A DNA stretch of 64,000 bases. Source: Achatina immaculata. Its lineage: Eukaryota; Mollusca; Gastropoda; Stylommatophora; Achatinidae. Shown here piece by piece: positions 23,280 through 35,396 of the stretch. The translations under genes and the position numbers were made by a program. The stretch covers positions 16,540,196 to 16,604,195 of the forward strand of contig CM019721.1 of NCBI GenBank assembly GCA_009760885.1, in the 5' to 3' direction. Within the stretch, counting starts at the first letter, position 1. Each line of letters opens with the position of its first letter. A model generated the notes under the pieces. That model searched no databases. It was given only the letters and a program-made list of their open reading frames with translations, and was not told the DNA's origin.

Positions 23280-23519
23280 TTAACTCTTTCACTCCAAAAT
23301 GACACTGGCAGTGTTGATGGATTTTTCATGCAAAAAAAAAAAATCAAAGAACAGAGAGATATTTTGGTGGAGTCTAACTAAAATGAAAAGCAACATATTT
23401 TTAATTCAACCCATATTTTTAAATTACAGAGTAGTTTCCTTCAGTTTTTTTTACCAAAATTTCTCATCAAACTTTATTCTGGCAGAGCATGGAAACTAAT
23501 TCATGAATGAAAGAGTTAA
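23280..23519. mobile_element. 240-bp TTAA-flanked MITE
   Basis: TTAA at 23280-23283 and 23516-23519. Terminal inverted repeat CTCTTTCACTC / GAATGAAAGAG. TTAA and a CTCTT terminus are shared with the larger piggyBac-like elements here, but the inner sequence differs. No coding potential. Confidence 0.8.
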
Positions 23520-23558
23520 CTCTGGGAACTTCTAATATAGCCAGTGTAACATCTAGAA

Positions 23559-23815
23559 AGTAAAGGTAATCCTGTCATGCCTCAGAGGCATATAGGGATA
23601 TGGTGTTAGTGCCCATATATTTTCCTTGACCTGTCAGTAACACTAGAGGGTGATATGGTCAGTATCATGCCTGGCTGGCTTTCCTTCCCCAACTCCAGAA
23701 GAAGTTGGGTACCCATTTCTACAGCTGTGCGACTGGGGTGCCTCTGGCCAGATTCGAACCTCCAACCTTCAACATGAGAGACCAGTGCACTAACCACTTC
23801 ACCACTCAGACATCC
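23559..23815 (-). mobile_element. tRNA-derived SINE with 22-bp TSD
   Basis: Minus-strand SINE with a tRNA-like head at 23815 (GTCTGAGTGGTGAAGTGGTT) and B box GGTTCGAATCT at 23750-23760. The tail ends near 23559. The TSD (ATAGCCAGTG...CTAGAA) is exact at 23537-23558 and 23816-23837. Sits about 30 bp downstream of the exon 11 donor. Related copies at 39789 and 46748. Confidence 0.92.
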
Positions 23816-23867
23816 ATAGCCAGTGTAACATCTAGAACACATTGATTTTTTTGTTTTCAGAGCATAC

Positions 23868-24008
23868 CTTAACTGCCATTTTTTTCTCCTTCTCTTCTTC
23901 AATCTCTGCCTTCTTGGCTTCAATCCTCCTTCTATCTTCCTCATCCAGCTCTTCACCCATCTGTGCATTTTCAAGTTTGGTGTCATCTGAAGTAGGATTC
24001 TCAGGTGT
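23868..24008 (-). CDS. Host gene exon 11: charged coiled-coil segment
   Basis: 141 bp, phase 0 to 0. The acceptor is ATCTCCCCAG|ACACCT and the donor AAG|GTATGC. It encodes 47 residues: an acidic, Ser/Thr-bearing start (TPENPTSDDTK), then EELDEEDRRRIEAKKAEIEE and more Lys/Glu, a clear single-helix or coiled-coil composition. A SINE insertion begins about 30 bp downstream of its donor. Confidence 0.82.
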
Positions 24009-24649
24009 CTGGGGAGATATGATTTATCTTGAAAACATCATTATCATATTTTCACTGGGGGTGGGGGTTGGTGTTCTATGGTTTGCAGAAACTGCATATA
24101 GCACATGCCATATGCATAAAAATATGGCGTACATGCACTTTTTCTAAAAGTAAGATGAAAAAAAGGACAGGAAAATAAGCTGAAAAAATTTCAAAAACCA
24201 CTTATCTATGAAGAAATGTAATGTCTATGGAGGTTCAATAGGAAAGGAACTAAATGATAAAGAACTTGGCATAAGATGAAACTGGGAAAAAAAAAAGTCA
24301 ATGGAATGGCAACAAAAGGAGATCTCAAACAATATGCAGATAGGTTTAACATGCATCTGCACATTCAATACAAAAAAAAAGCATGCTAGAGAAACCATGA
24401 GTTTTGGTACATCCTGATCACAGAAATTCCAGCGAGTTGGCCAGTCTACTAGTCTATTTCTTCTAGCTTATTCAGAAAAAACCTCACTTCAAAACTGTTA
24501 GACAATAGCATGAAGTTGAAACACGACATATCTTGCTGATAAATTATGTACTCCATTCTACTAACATAACTAATTTTTTCTTTCAATGAAGTCATTATGG
24601 TGTAGGTTAAGTTTCTCTAGTACAGAGAACTCTCAGTTTAAAACTCTTT

Positions 24650-25825
24650 CCGTGGCAGAGGCTCAGTTGTGTGCCAGATTGAAGACTGATGCTGCTTTTG
24701 CAATTCTGATCCTAACTTCCTTTCTAGTGTCACCATCCTGGTCTATGTAGCTGCCAAGGTATGCAAATTGATTGACTTCTTCAATATCTGTCCCTTCTAT
24801 GTGTATTTTTTCCATTTTGATTAATGGGAATTTTCATTATTTTTGTTTTGTCCTTGTTAATTTCAAGTCCTATTTTGCTAGCCATTGGAGACAGGCTATC
24901 TGTTTTTTTCCTGCATGGAATTCACATTATTACTGATAAGAGTTATGTCATCAGCAAAATCAAGATCTTCTAGATGGGTCCCATGTACCCAGTCAATACC
25001 TGTATTACCTGTGCAGCATTTTTTCATTATGAAGTCTACTGTAATCCCAAAAAGTAAAGGAGACAGTATACATCCTTGTTTCACACTTGTTTCAATCTGG
25101 AACCATTCACTCATCCCTTCTTCTGTCTTGACTGCACAAACATATCTATTGTAGAAGTCCTTAATGATGTTGACATTTTAGATGGTATTCCATATAGACA
25201 TAAAATTCTCCATAATGAATCTCTGTGTATGCTATCAAATGCCTTTTTAAAATCTATGAAGTTCAGTATTAATGGTTTCTGCTTTTCAATATGTTCTTCC
25301 AGTATTATTCTTAGAGTAAAGATCTGGTCGAGACAGCTTCTCCCTTTTCAAAATCCTGCTTGTTCTTCTCTCATTGTAGTATCCACTATATCTTTAAGTC
25401 TATTCAAAATGACCTTGCAAAATACTTTTGACACAAATGATATTAAGGTTACTCCTCTCCAGTTGTTACAGTCACTAAGGTTGCCTTTTTTTGGTATTTT
25501 AACAATGATTCCTTTTTTCCAATTAGAAGAGACCTTTTCTTCTTTCCAAATCTTGTTAAACATTCTCTGTAGTTGTCTCATGTTGTCACTATTGATAGCT
25601 TTTAGCATTTCGGCTGTTATTTCATCTTTACCTGCAGATTTGTTGTTAGCCATTAAATTCACTGCTGTTTCAATTTCATGCAATTTAATTTCATCTAGGT
25701 TGACATTTAGTTGTGGGGCTGGTAAGTCAGTTTCAAGGTTTAACAATTCTTTTGGGTATGGTTGATTAAGTATTTCTTGGAAGTGTTCAGCCCATCTTTG
25801 TTTTTGGTCTTTATTTGATGTTAAT
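24650..25825 (-). mobile_element. RTE-C LINE, main part
   Basis: Minus-strand reverse transcriptase pieces: 25348-25746 (MANNKSAGKDEITAEMLKAI, NWRGVTLISFVSKVFCKVIL), a palm region (LNFIDFKKAFDS-type), and 24896-25114 (VKQGCILSPLLFGITVDFIM, LEDLDFADDITLIS), then VNQFAYLGSYIDQDGDTRKE. Interrupted at 25825 by RTE-B, resuming at 28666. Several stops and shifts. Confidence 0.85.
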
Positions 25826-28665
25826 CTCTCTCTCTCTGAACCTTAAGTGCCCAGGGTACATGAGGCTTCCGCAAGGGTTTTCCACAAATGCCTGTCCTTC
25901 GCCTTTTTTTCTGCTCTTGCCCAGGTGAGCCCTCTATTGCTCAACATTCTTTCTGTTGTTCTTCTCCATGTCTCTTTTGGTCTACCCTTACTTCTGTTCC
26001 CCTGTGGTGTCCATCTTAGTGCTATTTTTGGTAGTGAGTTGTCAGTCATTCGGAGCACATGTCCCAACCATTGCCAGCGTCTTTCCTCAATAATTGTTGT
26101 CAGTGGCTTCATCTGCATTTCTGCCAACAAGATGTTATTTCTTATGGTGTTTGGCCAAAATATTTTTCTAATTCTTCGTAAGCATTTAGTCTGGAAAGAA
26201 TTCAACTAGTTTCCTATGGTTTTGGTGATTTTCCAGCATTCACTTCCATAGAGTAGTACACTTAGAACATTACTCTTAAATATCCTGATTTTCATATTTA
26301 TGCTTAGTTTTTTTTTATTTCCAAAGTCTGCAGCATTGCAAAAGCCTGGTTTGCTCTAGTAAGTATGTTGTTGATGTCCTCTGTGCTGTCTCCATTTTCT
26401 ACTACACTGCTGCCAAAGTATACAAATTCGTTGACCTCCTCCACTAACTTGTTATCTACTCTGCGTACATTTCTGTTGTTCACATTTTGCTTCATTAACT
26501 TTGTCTTTCCTACGTTGATCTTTAGTCCTATGTTGTTTGCATTCTGAGTTAGCTTGTTTATTTTATCTTGCATATCTTTGTGGCTGCTTGATAGTAGACA
26601 AATGTTGTCCGCAAAGTCAAGGTCCTCCAGCACTGTGTCAAGGGTCCATTGTAATCCTCTGCGTTTGTCTGATGTTGCCTCCTTCATTAACCAGTCTACT
26701 GCCAAGATAAATAATGTTGGTGATAGTACATATCCCTGTTTCACTCCTGTTTGTATCCTAAAGCTGCTGGAGGTATGTTATCCACAGATAACTTTGCACT
26801 GAAAACCCTCACATAGGGCTTTGATTACATTTACTATCTTGTGGGGGAGACCATGCCATCTTAGGATTTTCCACAGTGCATCTCTGTTGACACTGTCAAA
26901 GGCTTTCTCAAAATCTATGAATAATGCATATGTTGTGCTATGCCACTCATTTGCCTGTTCTAATATTTGTCTAAGTACAAATATGTGGTCTATGCATGAT
27001 CTTCCTTTCCTAAATCCTGCCTGCTCTTTCCGAAGTTTTTCCTCAAGTGTTGGTACAATTCTGTTGATGATTATTCTGCAAAATACTTTACTGGTGAGTG
27101 GCAGTAGGGTAATGCCTCTCCAGTTCCCACAATCTCTGAGGTCACCCTTCTTTGGTAGTTTTACTATAAGCCCAGTTTTCCACTCCTCTGGGGCTTTTTC
27201 TAGATCCCAAATTTGGTGTAATATCCGGCAAAGTTGTTTTGGTGTTTCTGTTTCTTCTGCTTTCAACATCTCAGCACTCAGTTCATCTTCACCTGGTGCT
27301 CTGTCTGATTTTAGCTTCTTCATCGCCTCCTTTACTTCACTTATTGTTATTGGTCCTGTATTGATGTTTAGTTCCGTTTTTGCTTCAGGTATGTCTATTG
27401 TTTGTGTTGCTTGTGTTCTGTTTAGTAGGCTGTTAAAGTGTTCCCTCCATCTTTCAATTTTTTCTCTTTCTCCACTGACCAGTTGTCCATTTTGTGTCCT
27501 TACTGCACTTTCACATCTTGTGTTGAAGTTACCTGTCATCTGCTTTGTGATTTTATATATGGTTTTCATGTCATTTGTATATGCTGCTTTCTCTGCTGTT
27601 TCTGCTAAGTTGTCATAGTATTGACGTTTATCTTGACGGCATGATTCTTTCACTTCTTTGTCTTTTTGTGCATAATTACTTAAAACTTGTTCTTTAAGCC
27701 GTTGTGATTTGGTGTTCAGTAATTTTTTCTTGACTTCTTTTCTTTGCTCTATCTTTTCCCATGTGGTCTTGCTTATCCATTCTTTTCTCCATTTCTGATA
27801 TCCCAGCACCTCTTTTGCTGTTTCCTGTAGTGTTTTATTGAACTCTAGTATGGACATTTCTGCTTCGTCTTGTAGGACACTGAAGCGGTTCTTAAGTACT
27901 ATTGAGAATTCATTGCTTGTCTGCTGGTCTTTCAGTTTTCTTGTATCAAAACGTATCTTTCTGTGTTCTCCGATTTTGGCTTTCCTTAATTTTAGTTTTA
28001 TTTTTGCTACCAGAAGGTTGTGATCACTTCCTACATCTGCTCCTTTCCTTGCTTGCATATCTTGTAGTGACTGTTTCCACTTGTTTATTAGTATGTGATC
28101 GATTTGGTTTTCTGTGGTTTTATCTGGGTACCTCCAAGTCACTTTATGGATGTTTTTATGTTGGAAAATTGTCCCTCCGATGGTCATCACGTTTTCTTCA
28201 CAGAAACTGCACAGTCTTTCTCCATTTTCATTTATTTCTCCGATTCCTTCTCTTCCCATGATTCTTTTTCTATCTTCATTTCCTTCACCTACTTTTGCAT
28301 TGAAGTCGCCCAAGATGAGTAGCATATCATGTTTGAGTATTGTTTCTACTGTGGCTTGGAGGGTGTTGTAAAAATCTTCTTTTAATTCCTCTTCAGCTGC
28401 TTCTGTTGGTGCATAACAAACTATAATAGACAGCTTCGTGAATCTTGAGTTGAACCGTGCATATAATAATCTCTCATTTATTGGGGTCCACTTCAGCAAT
28501 GCTCTTGATGCTTCTTTTGTTATAATCAATGCTACTCCTCCTTCATGAAGATCTTTACCTGACCATATTATTGTATCTTCTGTGTGCTGTGTTGTTAATT
28601 TCCTTCTGCCTTGTCCTGTCCATCTTGCTTCTTGTATTCCTAGTATGTCTAGTTTGTATCTGTGC
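25826..28665 (-). mobile_element. RTE-B LINE, nearly complete coding copy, inserted in RTE-C
   Basis: TSD TTGATGTTAAT at 25815-25825 and 28666-28676. The copy starts (3') with the GA tail and C-terminal region (25843-26205), then the 26304-26744 palm segment and the 583-codon frame. It lacks only the 5' UTR and start relative to the 62.3-kb copy. Two or more frame breaks and one catalytic change (FADN) make it inactive. Confidence 0.92.
26778..28529 (-). pseudogene. RTE-B endonuclease plus reverse transcriptase, N-terminal 583 codons
   Basis: Endonuclease domain residues about 1-190: LLILGDFNAKVGEG, TENQIDHILIN and GADVGSDHNLLVAKI are the usual metal-binding and His-Asp motifs. A lysine-rich linker follows, then reverse transcriptase from about 430: LIVKLPKKGDLRDCGNWRGI, KEQAGFRKGRSCIDH, YALFIDFEKAFDSVNRD. 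The frame stops at a TAA; the catalytic block lies in the next frame (26304-26744) as LDFADNICLLSS, with Asn where the copy at 45.3 kb has Asp. Nicking target DNA and copying the element RNA is the family role. Confidence 0.88.
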
Positions 28666-28800
28666 TTGATGTTAATAGTTCCAGTTTTGCTAAGGATTGG
28701 TATAAAGTTTTGCTGTCTCCTGTTTTTGCTGCTTTTTCTGCCTCTTTCGCCATATTGTCTATGTATTCTATTTTATCCCTTCTAGCTGAACTTTATCTCT
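28666..28800 (-). mobile_element. RTE-C LINE, continuation beyond RTE-B
   Basis: Reads EYIDNMAKEAEKAAKTGDSK, matching YTDNMAKKAE of the 43.9-kb RTE-C copy. It rejoins the element of 24650-25825 across the RTE-B TSD. Confidence 0.8.
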
Positions 28801-28889
28801 CTACACATATATATATATCAATGCAGTTCAAAAGCATGGGATAAGAGAAGTGTATATCTTGTTCAAGTTTGTTAAAAAGTAACTGAGTA

Positions 28890-29635
28890 GATGAAGAAAG
28901 TATTATTATTATGTGCTATGCAGGATAGAGATGGTGATCATGCTTCTTCATCCTGTGTGTTCTTGGTAATTCTAATCAATGTAGATGCTTTTCTTTTTCT
29001 ATGCCACTTGTACATTGAGTACAAGTCAGTACATTGAGATATTTTTCTCTTGACCTTCCTCTCTTTGTTTTTCAGTTGAATTTTCCAGTCATTACTAAGT
29101 TCTCTTCCTTCTGTCTCCTCACATCATGTCCAAGAAATTCTGACTGCCTATTTCATATCATTTTAACTAGTTTCTGTTCTTCTGCAGTAAAACTTCTTTG
29201 AGGACCTTTTCATTCATTTTTCTGCCTGTCCAAGGTATTTGTTGCATCTTTCTTCAAAATCACATTTCTTTGCTTGCAAAATCTTTGCCATTTTTTTTTT
29301 TTAACAGCCCAAGTTTCACAACCTTATAGCAATATTGGTTGTATGATTGTATATAGCACCATAATTCTCTTTTCCTCACTTATAGGGACATCTTATTTGT
29401 TAGTATCTGTCACAAAAAAACTGCTTTTATCTGACCTATCTGTGATTTTATTTCATTTGTGCACCTGCAATCAGCTGTTATTGCTTTTCTGAGGTAAATG
29501 AATTTATATACTTGTGTCAGTGTCTTCCCATTTGAAAGGATGTTGCACTTTGGTATATTTACTCTTTTTGATATTAAGATTATTTCTGTCTTGTTGCTGT
29601 TTAGTTTTTAACTTCTTTTACTGCTCTCTTCAATA
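28890..29635 (-). mobile_element. RTE-A-related LINE, old divergent copy
   Basis: Minus reading finds VYKFIYLRKAITADCRCTNE, CYIQSYNQYCYKVV and EFLGHDVRRQKEENLVMTGK, aligning with FKYLGAVITSDGKCRTEI and FIGHAMRRGGIENIITTGK of RTE-A. The 3' end has an ATA/ATT-repeat tail. Many stops. A separate, older subfamily. Confidence 0.7.
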
Positions 29636-30025
29636 ATCTTAATACATAGCAAAAAATAACATAATTAGATATAAGATATTCAACACAGGAAAATACACTG
29701 TGAAAAAAAACAACAAACTAGCACTGACTGATGATGTAATGTTTAACACCCAAGCTGTCCTTTCTGTTAGTGCCTCACATTACCTGAATTTCTGACTCAC
29801 ATTAACTAAGACACAGTATCAAATGTTTTAGTTGAATATATTGAGGTCACATTATTCAAGTGTGTACTAAACAAATTTTCTTATCTAATGTTTTCATATC
29901 ATTCTCCCACCTGCTCCCTCAACAAAACAACTGATGTGATCTACTTAAAATTACTGCTCCGTCACAAACATTCCTAAAACTTTAAATAAAACATACATGA
30001 AATCAAAGGCACTGTTTTATAATAC
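29636..30025. other. Intron sequence, nothing recognised
   Basis: AT-rich intron between an old LINE fragment and host exon 10; no motif or repeat stood out. Confidence 0.6.
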
Positions 30026-30280
30026 CTGCATAGTCCTTTCTGCCTCTGCCTGAATGTCCTTATCAAAAAAGTTCATCACAGGGCACTCGCTCAGACTGGC
30101 AACATTGAACTGTAAAGGATGGAACTTCTGTCCTAGCCACTGGCATGACAATAATCCATCACATCCTTGCCGTGAAAAGCAGTTCAAAAGTGACTCTGCA
30201 ACGTGCCTGTAGTTAGATGCTTTCTTCAAATCATTAATAAGGGAGGCCAGTCGTTCAGGCATCGTGTCAGTCACCTGCAG
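30026..30280 (-). CDS. Host gene exon 10
   Basis: 255 bp, phase 0 to 0. The acceptor is ATTTTTACAG|CTGCAG; a second AG six bases on could be used instead. The donor is CAG|GTATTA. It encodes LQVTDTMPERLASLINDLKK, a four-cysteine middle part (LLNCFSRQGCDGLLSCQWLG) and FDKDIQAEAERTMQ. The cysteines are not spaced as a known finger. Confidence 0.87.
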
Positions 30281-30415
30281 CTGTAAAAATATTAGTTGTA
30301 TGCCAATAAAACAACTGTTACAAGAAAACAATTTGATTTATAACAGAAATTGTTTGATGGCTAAAGATCAGACAGATCAGTTTCTTTAAATGTGAAGAAA
30401 TAAGCAAAAACAAAC

Positions 30416-30572
30416 CTTGAAAATTTCTCTCCTTATAGGCACTTCATAATTGGCATCAACATAGCTCTGGGGAATGTTGAGCAGAATTAAAGCTGAGAGA
30501 ATGATAATCCGTTCTGCAAGAAGAAAATCTGGTTTCTCTTTTTCACAGAGCTCTTTTGCTTGGTTGATCAGA
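30416..30572 (-). CDS. Host gene exon 9
   Basis: 157 bp. The acceptor is AGTAATTTCAG|TCTGAT and the donor AAG|GTTTGT. The leading T completes AG|T (Ser) from the previous exon, then LINQAKELCEKEKPDFLLAE and a leucine-rich helix ending RREIFK. Ends in phase 0. Confidence 0.87.
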
Positions 30573-30699
30573 CTGAAATTACTGAACACAAAATTGACTG
30601 ATTTTAGCAAACAATAAAAATATTAGTCATCACCAGTTACAATAAAACTACTTTAATATTTTCACTCTTATTTTGAATTATGCACATACACCCTATTTC

Positions 30700-30888
30700 T
30701 TCTCAGTCAGTTATTTGCATGTCCCTTGTGGAACTCTGCCTCCCTAACAGCACTCCTGTAGGCCTCTCGCTTATAAGCAAGATGCCCTGCTGCTGATGTA
30801 TCCATATGCAGATCATCAATGATGTCTTTCAGCCATCTTTGCCTTGGTATTCTTCTCTTTATTTTTCCCCATTATGTACCCTTCCAAA
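30700..30888 (-). mobile_element. RTE-D LINE (outer copy), 3' end
   Basis: The CAGTCAG tail and the 3' coding end, matching 54838 onward. Interrupted by RTE-A at 30889; TSD ACCCTTCCAAA at 30878-30888. Resumes at 34195. Confidence 0.88.
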
Positions 30889-33800
30889 CATCCCCAACCC
30901 AGCGCATCACAGGTGGCGGATGGTGAAAGTCCTCCAGATATGGAGGATCCCTGTGAATAAGGAGTTGTCCAAATAAGCATGCGCGGACCAACTGGCGGTA
31001 GACTCAGAGAGCGAGGTGGGGTAGAAGGTGGCTCTACTACTCCTATAAAGTGCCTCAGGTGCTCAGTGAAGGGAATACCAGGCGGGTCAGAGGTGCCTTA
31101 AAACCTCTCGCTCCCGCTGCCTTGCAGGTAGGACAGGGAGTCCAAAGGCTTGCGGAGAGTCTGTACACAAACTGACAGAAGGCAATGGGAAACCACTGTT
31201 GTAGTTCCCAAGAATAGTTATGCTTGAACAGAATAATCGATTCATCATGAACGACATTAATGGATGTTCCTCTGGAACAGCCTCGTCTGGTAGGGCAGCT
31301 CACGAGCCACAGGTGAGGCCAGATCGTCATCAAGCTACTGGTGGCAAAACTAATAAGTTCAAAATAGCAACATGGAATGTTAGAACTTTATTCCAGGCTG
31401 TAAAATTAGAAAATGTAAAGATGGAAACGGAAAGGATGAAGATCAACATATTAGGAATGAGTGAAGTTAGATGGACAGGTGCAGGGAAGATAAACTCAGA
31501 TAAATATATAATAATATATTCAGGAAGTGAGAAACATGTTCATGAGGAGTAGGAATTATATTTGATGAACAAACGGCAAGGACAACTGTAGGATATTTGA
31601 ACATCTCGGACAGAGTCCTGCTAGCCCAACTGAAAGGACAACCAATAAACATAAATATTATACAAGTGTACACTCCAACATCTGAAAGTTCTGAAGAAGA
31701 TGTACAGCTATTTTATAATGACATAGAGACAGCACTAAAACACACAAAGTCACATGAAGTTACCGTAGTCATGGGAGATTTTAATGCCAAAGTTGGTAAA
31801 GGAATAACTTCAGACATCGTTGGTGACTATGGACTGGGGGAGAGGAATGACAGAGGTTATAAATTAACTGAATGGGCAAGAATACACAGCATGGTTGTAG
31901 GAAACACCTGGTTTAAACAACATCCCTGAAGACTGGCAACGTGGTGCAGCCCAGACAAAAAGACTTTTAACCAGATAGACTACATATTAATCAACAAACG
32001 ATTCTGCAATGCATTACTGACAACAAAAACCATGCCAGGAGCTGACTGCAATAGTGACCATGATCCACTCTGTGGAAAAGTTAGAATAAAACTAAAGAAA
32101 GCAGGCAGAAAAGTGAGAAACATCATACTGAATACAGAACTCCTTAAAAATGACCAAGAACTGCGAGAACAATACAAATTTATTATAACAAATAGATACA
32201 ATGCAATAGCAAAGATAAATAGTATAGATGAACAATGGGAAATGTTAAGAGATTCTATCCACCAAACCGTTAAGGAGATAATACCACCAAAAAAAGAAGC
32301 CTCTAAAAATAAATGGATGACAGACGACATCTTAGGACTGATGGACAAGAGGAGGAGGAGTAAAAATAACGAGGAAAAATATAGCAAGATAAATAAAGAA
32401 ATAAGACGCAAATGCAGAGAAGCAAAAGAAGTGTGGTTAAATGAGCAGTGCAGACAGATAGAGGACTCTCATATTAAAGACAGCAAAAACATGCACAATT
32501 GAATTAATGAACTCACAGGCAAGAAAACAAAATATACCACAGGATGCCTGAAATCGAAAGAAGGTAAAATGTTAATGGGAAAAGAAGACATAGTGGACAG
32601 GTGGACAGAGTATATCGGTGAGCTATATGGAGGAGAAAGACCAGAATTAACACCAGATACTGAAAACTGTGAGGGACCACCAATACTTGAAGATGCAATC
32701 ATAGATGCCATCAAACACATGAAGAAAGGAAAAGCGACTGGGCCTGATAATATAACAATAGAAGAAATAGAGGCACTAGAGGAGACAGGAATAAAAATAA
32801 TAACCAAGTTATTGAATGACATTTACAACAGTGCTTATATTCCCAGTGATCTGATTAAATCCACGTTTATAGCACTACCAAAGAAACCAGGTGCAAAGGA
32901 ATGTGACAACCACCAGACTATCAGCCTCTCATGTCATATAACGAAGCTACTTCTGAGAATAATTATGAGAAGAACAAAGAAAAAGATAAAAATGGAAATA
33001 GCAGATGAACAGTTTGGATTTGTTGAAGGAAAGGGAACACACAATGCCATTTATGCTTTATGAACACTAACTGAAAGAGGTTTAGAAGTACAGAAAGATC
33101 TCTACTTGTGCTTCATTGATTACACCAAGGCATTTGACAAGGTGAAACATAATGAAATTATTAAAATGCTTGAAGACATCAATATAGATGGCAAAGACCT
33201 GAGGATTGTAAAACATCTATACTGGCAGCAAGAAGCAGCACTTCGAGTTGAAAATAGAACTGGAAAATATCAACCTATAAAACAAGGGGTGTGACAAGGA
33301 TGTGTACTATCTCCAGACCTTTTTTCTCTGTATAGTGAGAATATTCTAAGAACAATCATCACAGAACCAGCCATAAAAATTGGAGTATACAATATTAACA
33401 ACCTTTGGTATGCTGACGACACAGTACTGATAGCTGAGAACCAACAAGACCTGCAAAATCTCTTGGATAAAGTTGCCAAAGAAAGTGAACAGAAAGGCCT
33501 TACTTTGAACATCAAAAAGACAGAGACTATGGTTATATCTAAGAAACAGAATCCACCAACATGCAGTATAAAATTAAATGGAACTATTCTAAAGCAGGTG
33601 CAGAAATTCAAATACCTTGGAACAGTAATAACTTCAGATGGGAAATGCAGAACAGAAATTAAGAACAGAATAGGCCAAGCAAAGACTGCATTTCAGAGAA
33701 TGAGAAACATATCATCCAACACATTCTTATCAATGAATGTTAGAAAACGAGTCCTAAAATGCTATATTGAACCTATCTTGTTATATGGAAGTGAATCATG

Positions 33801-34194
33801 GACAATAGGCAAGTCTGCACAAAAATCATTGGAAGCAGCAGAAATGTGGTTTATTAGAAGAATGTTGCGAATCCCCTGGACAGCAAAAATAACTAATGAA
33901 GAATGTATGAGAAGAGCTGGAGAGACAAAAAAACCTTGTCAAAAAGATAAGAGAGAGACAATGTACTTTCATAGGACATGCAATGAGAAGAGGGGGCATA
34001 GAAAATATTATAACAACAGGAAAAATAGAAGGAAGAAGATCAAGAGGAAGACCAAGAGAAATGATACTGGACAGTCTGATGGGACGTTGTGAGAGGAGAT
34101 CATAAACTGAACTGATGGCCTGCATGAAGGATCGGGTACTCTGGAGAAGCATAACAGCCAATGCCAGTTGGCACGGCACATGATGATGATGATG
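30889..34194 (+). mobile_element. RTE-A LINE, full-length 3.3-kb copy inserted in RTE-D
   Basis: Exact TSD ACCCTTCCAAA at 30878-30888 and 34195-34205. The 5' UTR (30889-31219) is GC-richer than the flanks; coding runs to about 34160; the tail is (ATG)n. Coding order: N-terminal TWNVRTLFQAVKLENV, endonuclease (VVMGDFNAKVGKG, QIDYILINKRF, NSDHDPLCGKV), linker, reverse transcriptase (FGFVEGKGTHNAIY, FIDYTKAFDKV, NLWYADDTVLIAENQ), and C-terminal region. Lesions: a shift near 31545, stops at about 31927, 32500, 33061 and 33292, and a shift near 33930. This is the best reference for the family here. Confidence 0.95.
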
Positions 34195-34979
34195 ACCCTT
34201 CCAAAACTGTCTTCTCTAAATTATCATGAGGTTTAATGTCCAAAATATTTAAGTTTTCTGTGTAATCTTCTTCACTAGCCAGACTTCTTCAATATTAAGT
34301 TCTTGTAGTATGGATGTATTTGTTCTTTTCTGTGTCCATGGTATCTGAAGAACTCTTCTGTACCATTTACATTCAAAGGCATTTATGTGTTTCTCAACCG
34401 TTTTGTTAAGTGTCCAGATCTCACAGGCATATGTTGTGATGGGAAAGATGCATGCCCTTATAAATCTTATTTTTGTAGTTCTGTCTGTTCCTCTCCACAG
34501 ATTCTTTAGTTGTTTTACTTTTTGAAGACCAATAGATGTCCTTTTAATTTCCCTCATTGTATCTCCATTATTAGTTAGTAATGATCCAAGATATCTAAAA
34601 CTCTCAACTTCTTCCAATTTTTCCTCATTGATATATATTTCAGCTGCCTTGTTTATTTTGTCAGTTGTCATCAATTTAGTTTTCTTCGCATTAAGATAGA
34701 GGTTTTGCTCTTCACTATTCTTACGGATTGACATAATTAGTTTTTCCATTCCTTTTTGTGTTGTGGACAGTAATACTGTGTCATCAGCATATCTAATCTC
34801 TGGTATTTCATAACCTCCAATTGTTATGGCATCGTAATATTCTTTGTCTACATCTTCTCTAACATTCCTCATTATATTTTCAGTATACAAGTTAAATAAG
34901 TAAGGTGACAGTATGCATCCCTGACGGACCCCGTCAAAGTTTCTTGTGTTGTACACAATCAAATGCTTTTGAATAGTCT
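34195..34979 (-). mobile_element. RTE-D LINE (outer copy), middle part
   Basis: Frame 34249-34962 reads GVRQGCILSPYLFNLYTENI, EIRYADDTVLLSTTQKGMEK and YLGSLLTNNGDTMREIK. A deletion lies before GVRQGC. Broken at 34980-34989 by a second RTE-D. Confidence 0.88.
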
Positions 34980-34989
34980 ATAAAAGATA

Positions 34990-35386
34990 TTACCTGGACA
35001 CTTAACAAAACAGCTGAGAAACACATAAATGCCTTTGAATGTAAATGCTACAGAAGAGTTCTCCAAATATCGTGGACACAAAAAAAGAACAAATATATCT
35101 ATACTACAAGAGCTTAATATTGAAGAAGGCTGGAGGATTAAAGAGAGAAAACTTAAATATTTTGGACACATTAAACATCATGATAATTTAGAGAAGACTG
35201 TATTGGAAGGATATATAATGGGAAAAAGAAAGAGAGGAAGACCAAAGCGAAGATGGCTGCAAGACATCGTTGACGATCTGCAAATGGATGCAGCACAGGC
35301 TGGCTATCTTGCTCACAACCGAGAGGCCTACAGGAGTGCTGTTGGGGAGGCAAAGTTCTGCACGGGACAAGCAAATGAATGAATGA
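34990..35386 (+). mobile_element. RTE-D LINE, short 3' copy inserted in the outer RTE-D in opposite orientation
   Basis: TSD ATAAAAGATA at 34980-34989 and 35387-35396. Contains the C-terminal end (NKYIYTTRA after a shift; KRKRGRPKRRWLQDIVDDLQ; AYRSAVGEAKF) and an AATGAATGA tail. Because both copies are RTE-D in opposite orientation they can pair as an inverted repeat. Confidence 0.9.
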
Positions 35387-35396
35387 ATAAAAGATA

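Noticed and set aside
26821..28371. Long plus-strand frames (up to 265 codons) opposite the RTE-B coding region
   Set aside because: They are antisense shadows of the endonuclease/reverse transcriptase frame and lack domain motifs.
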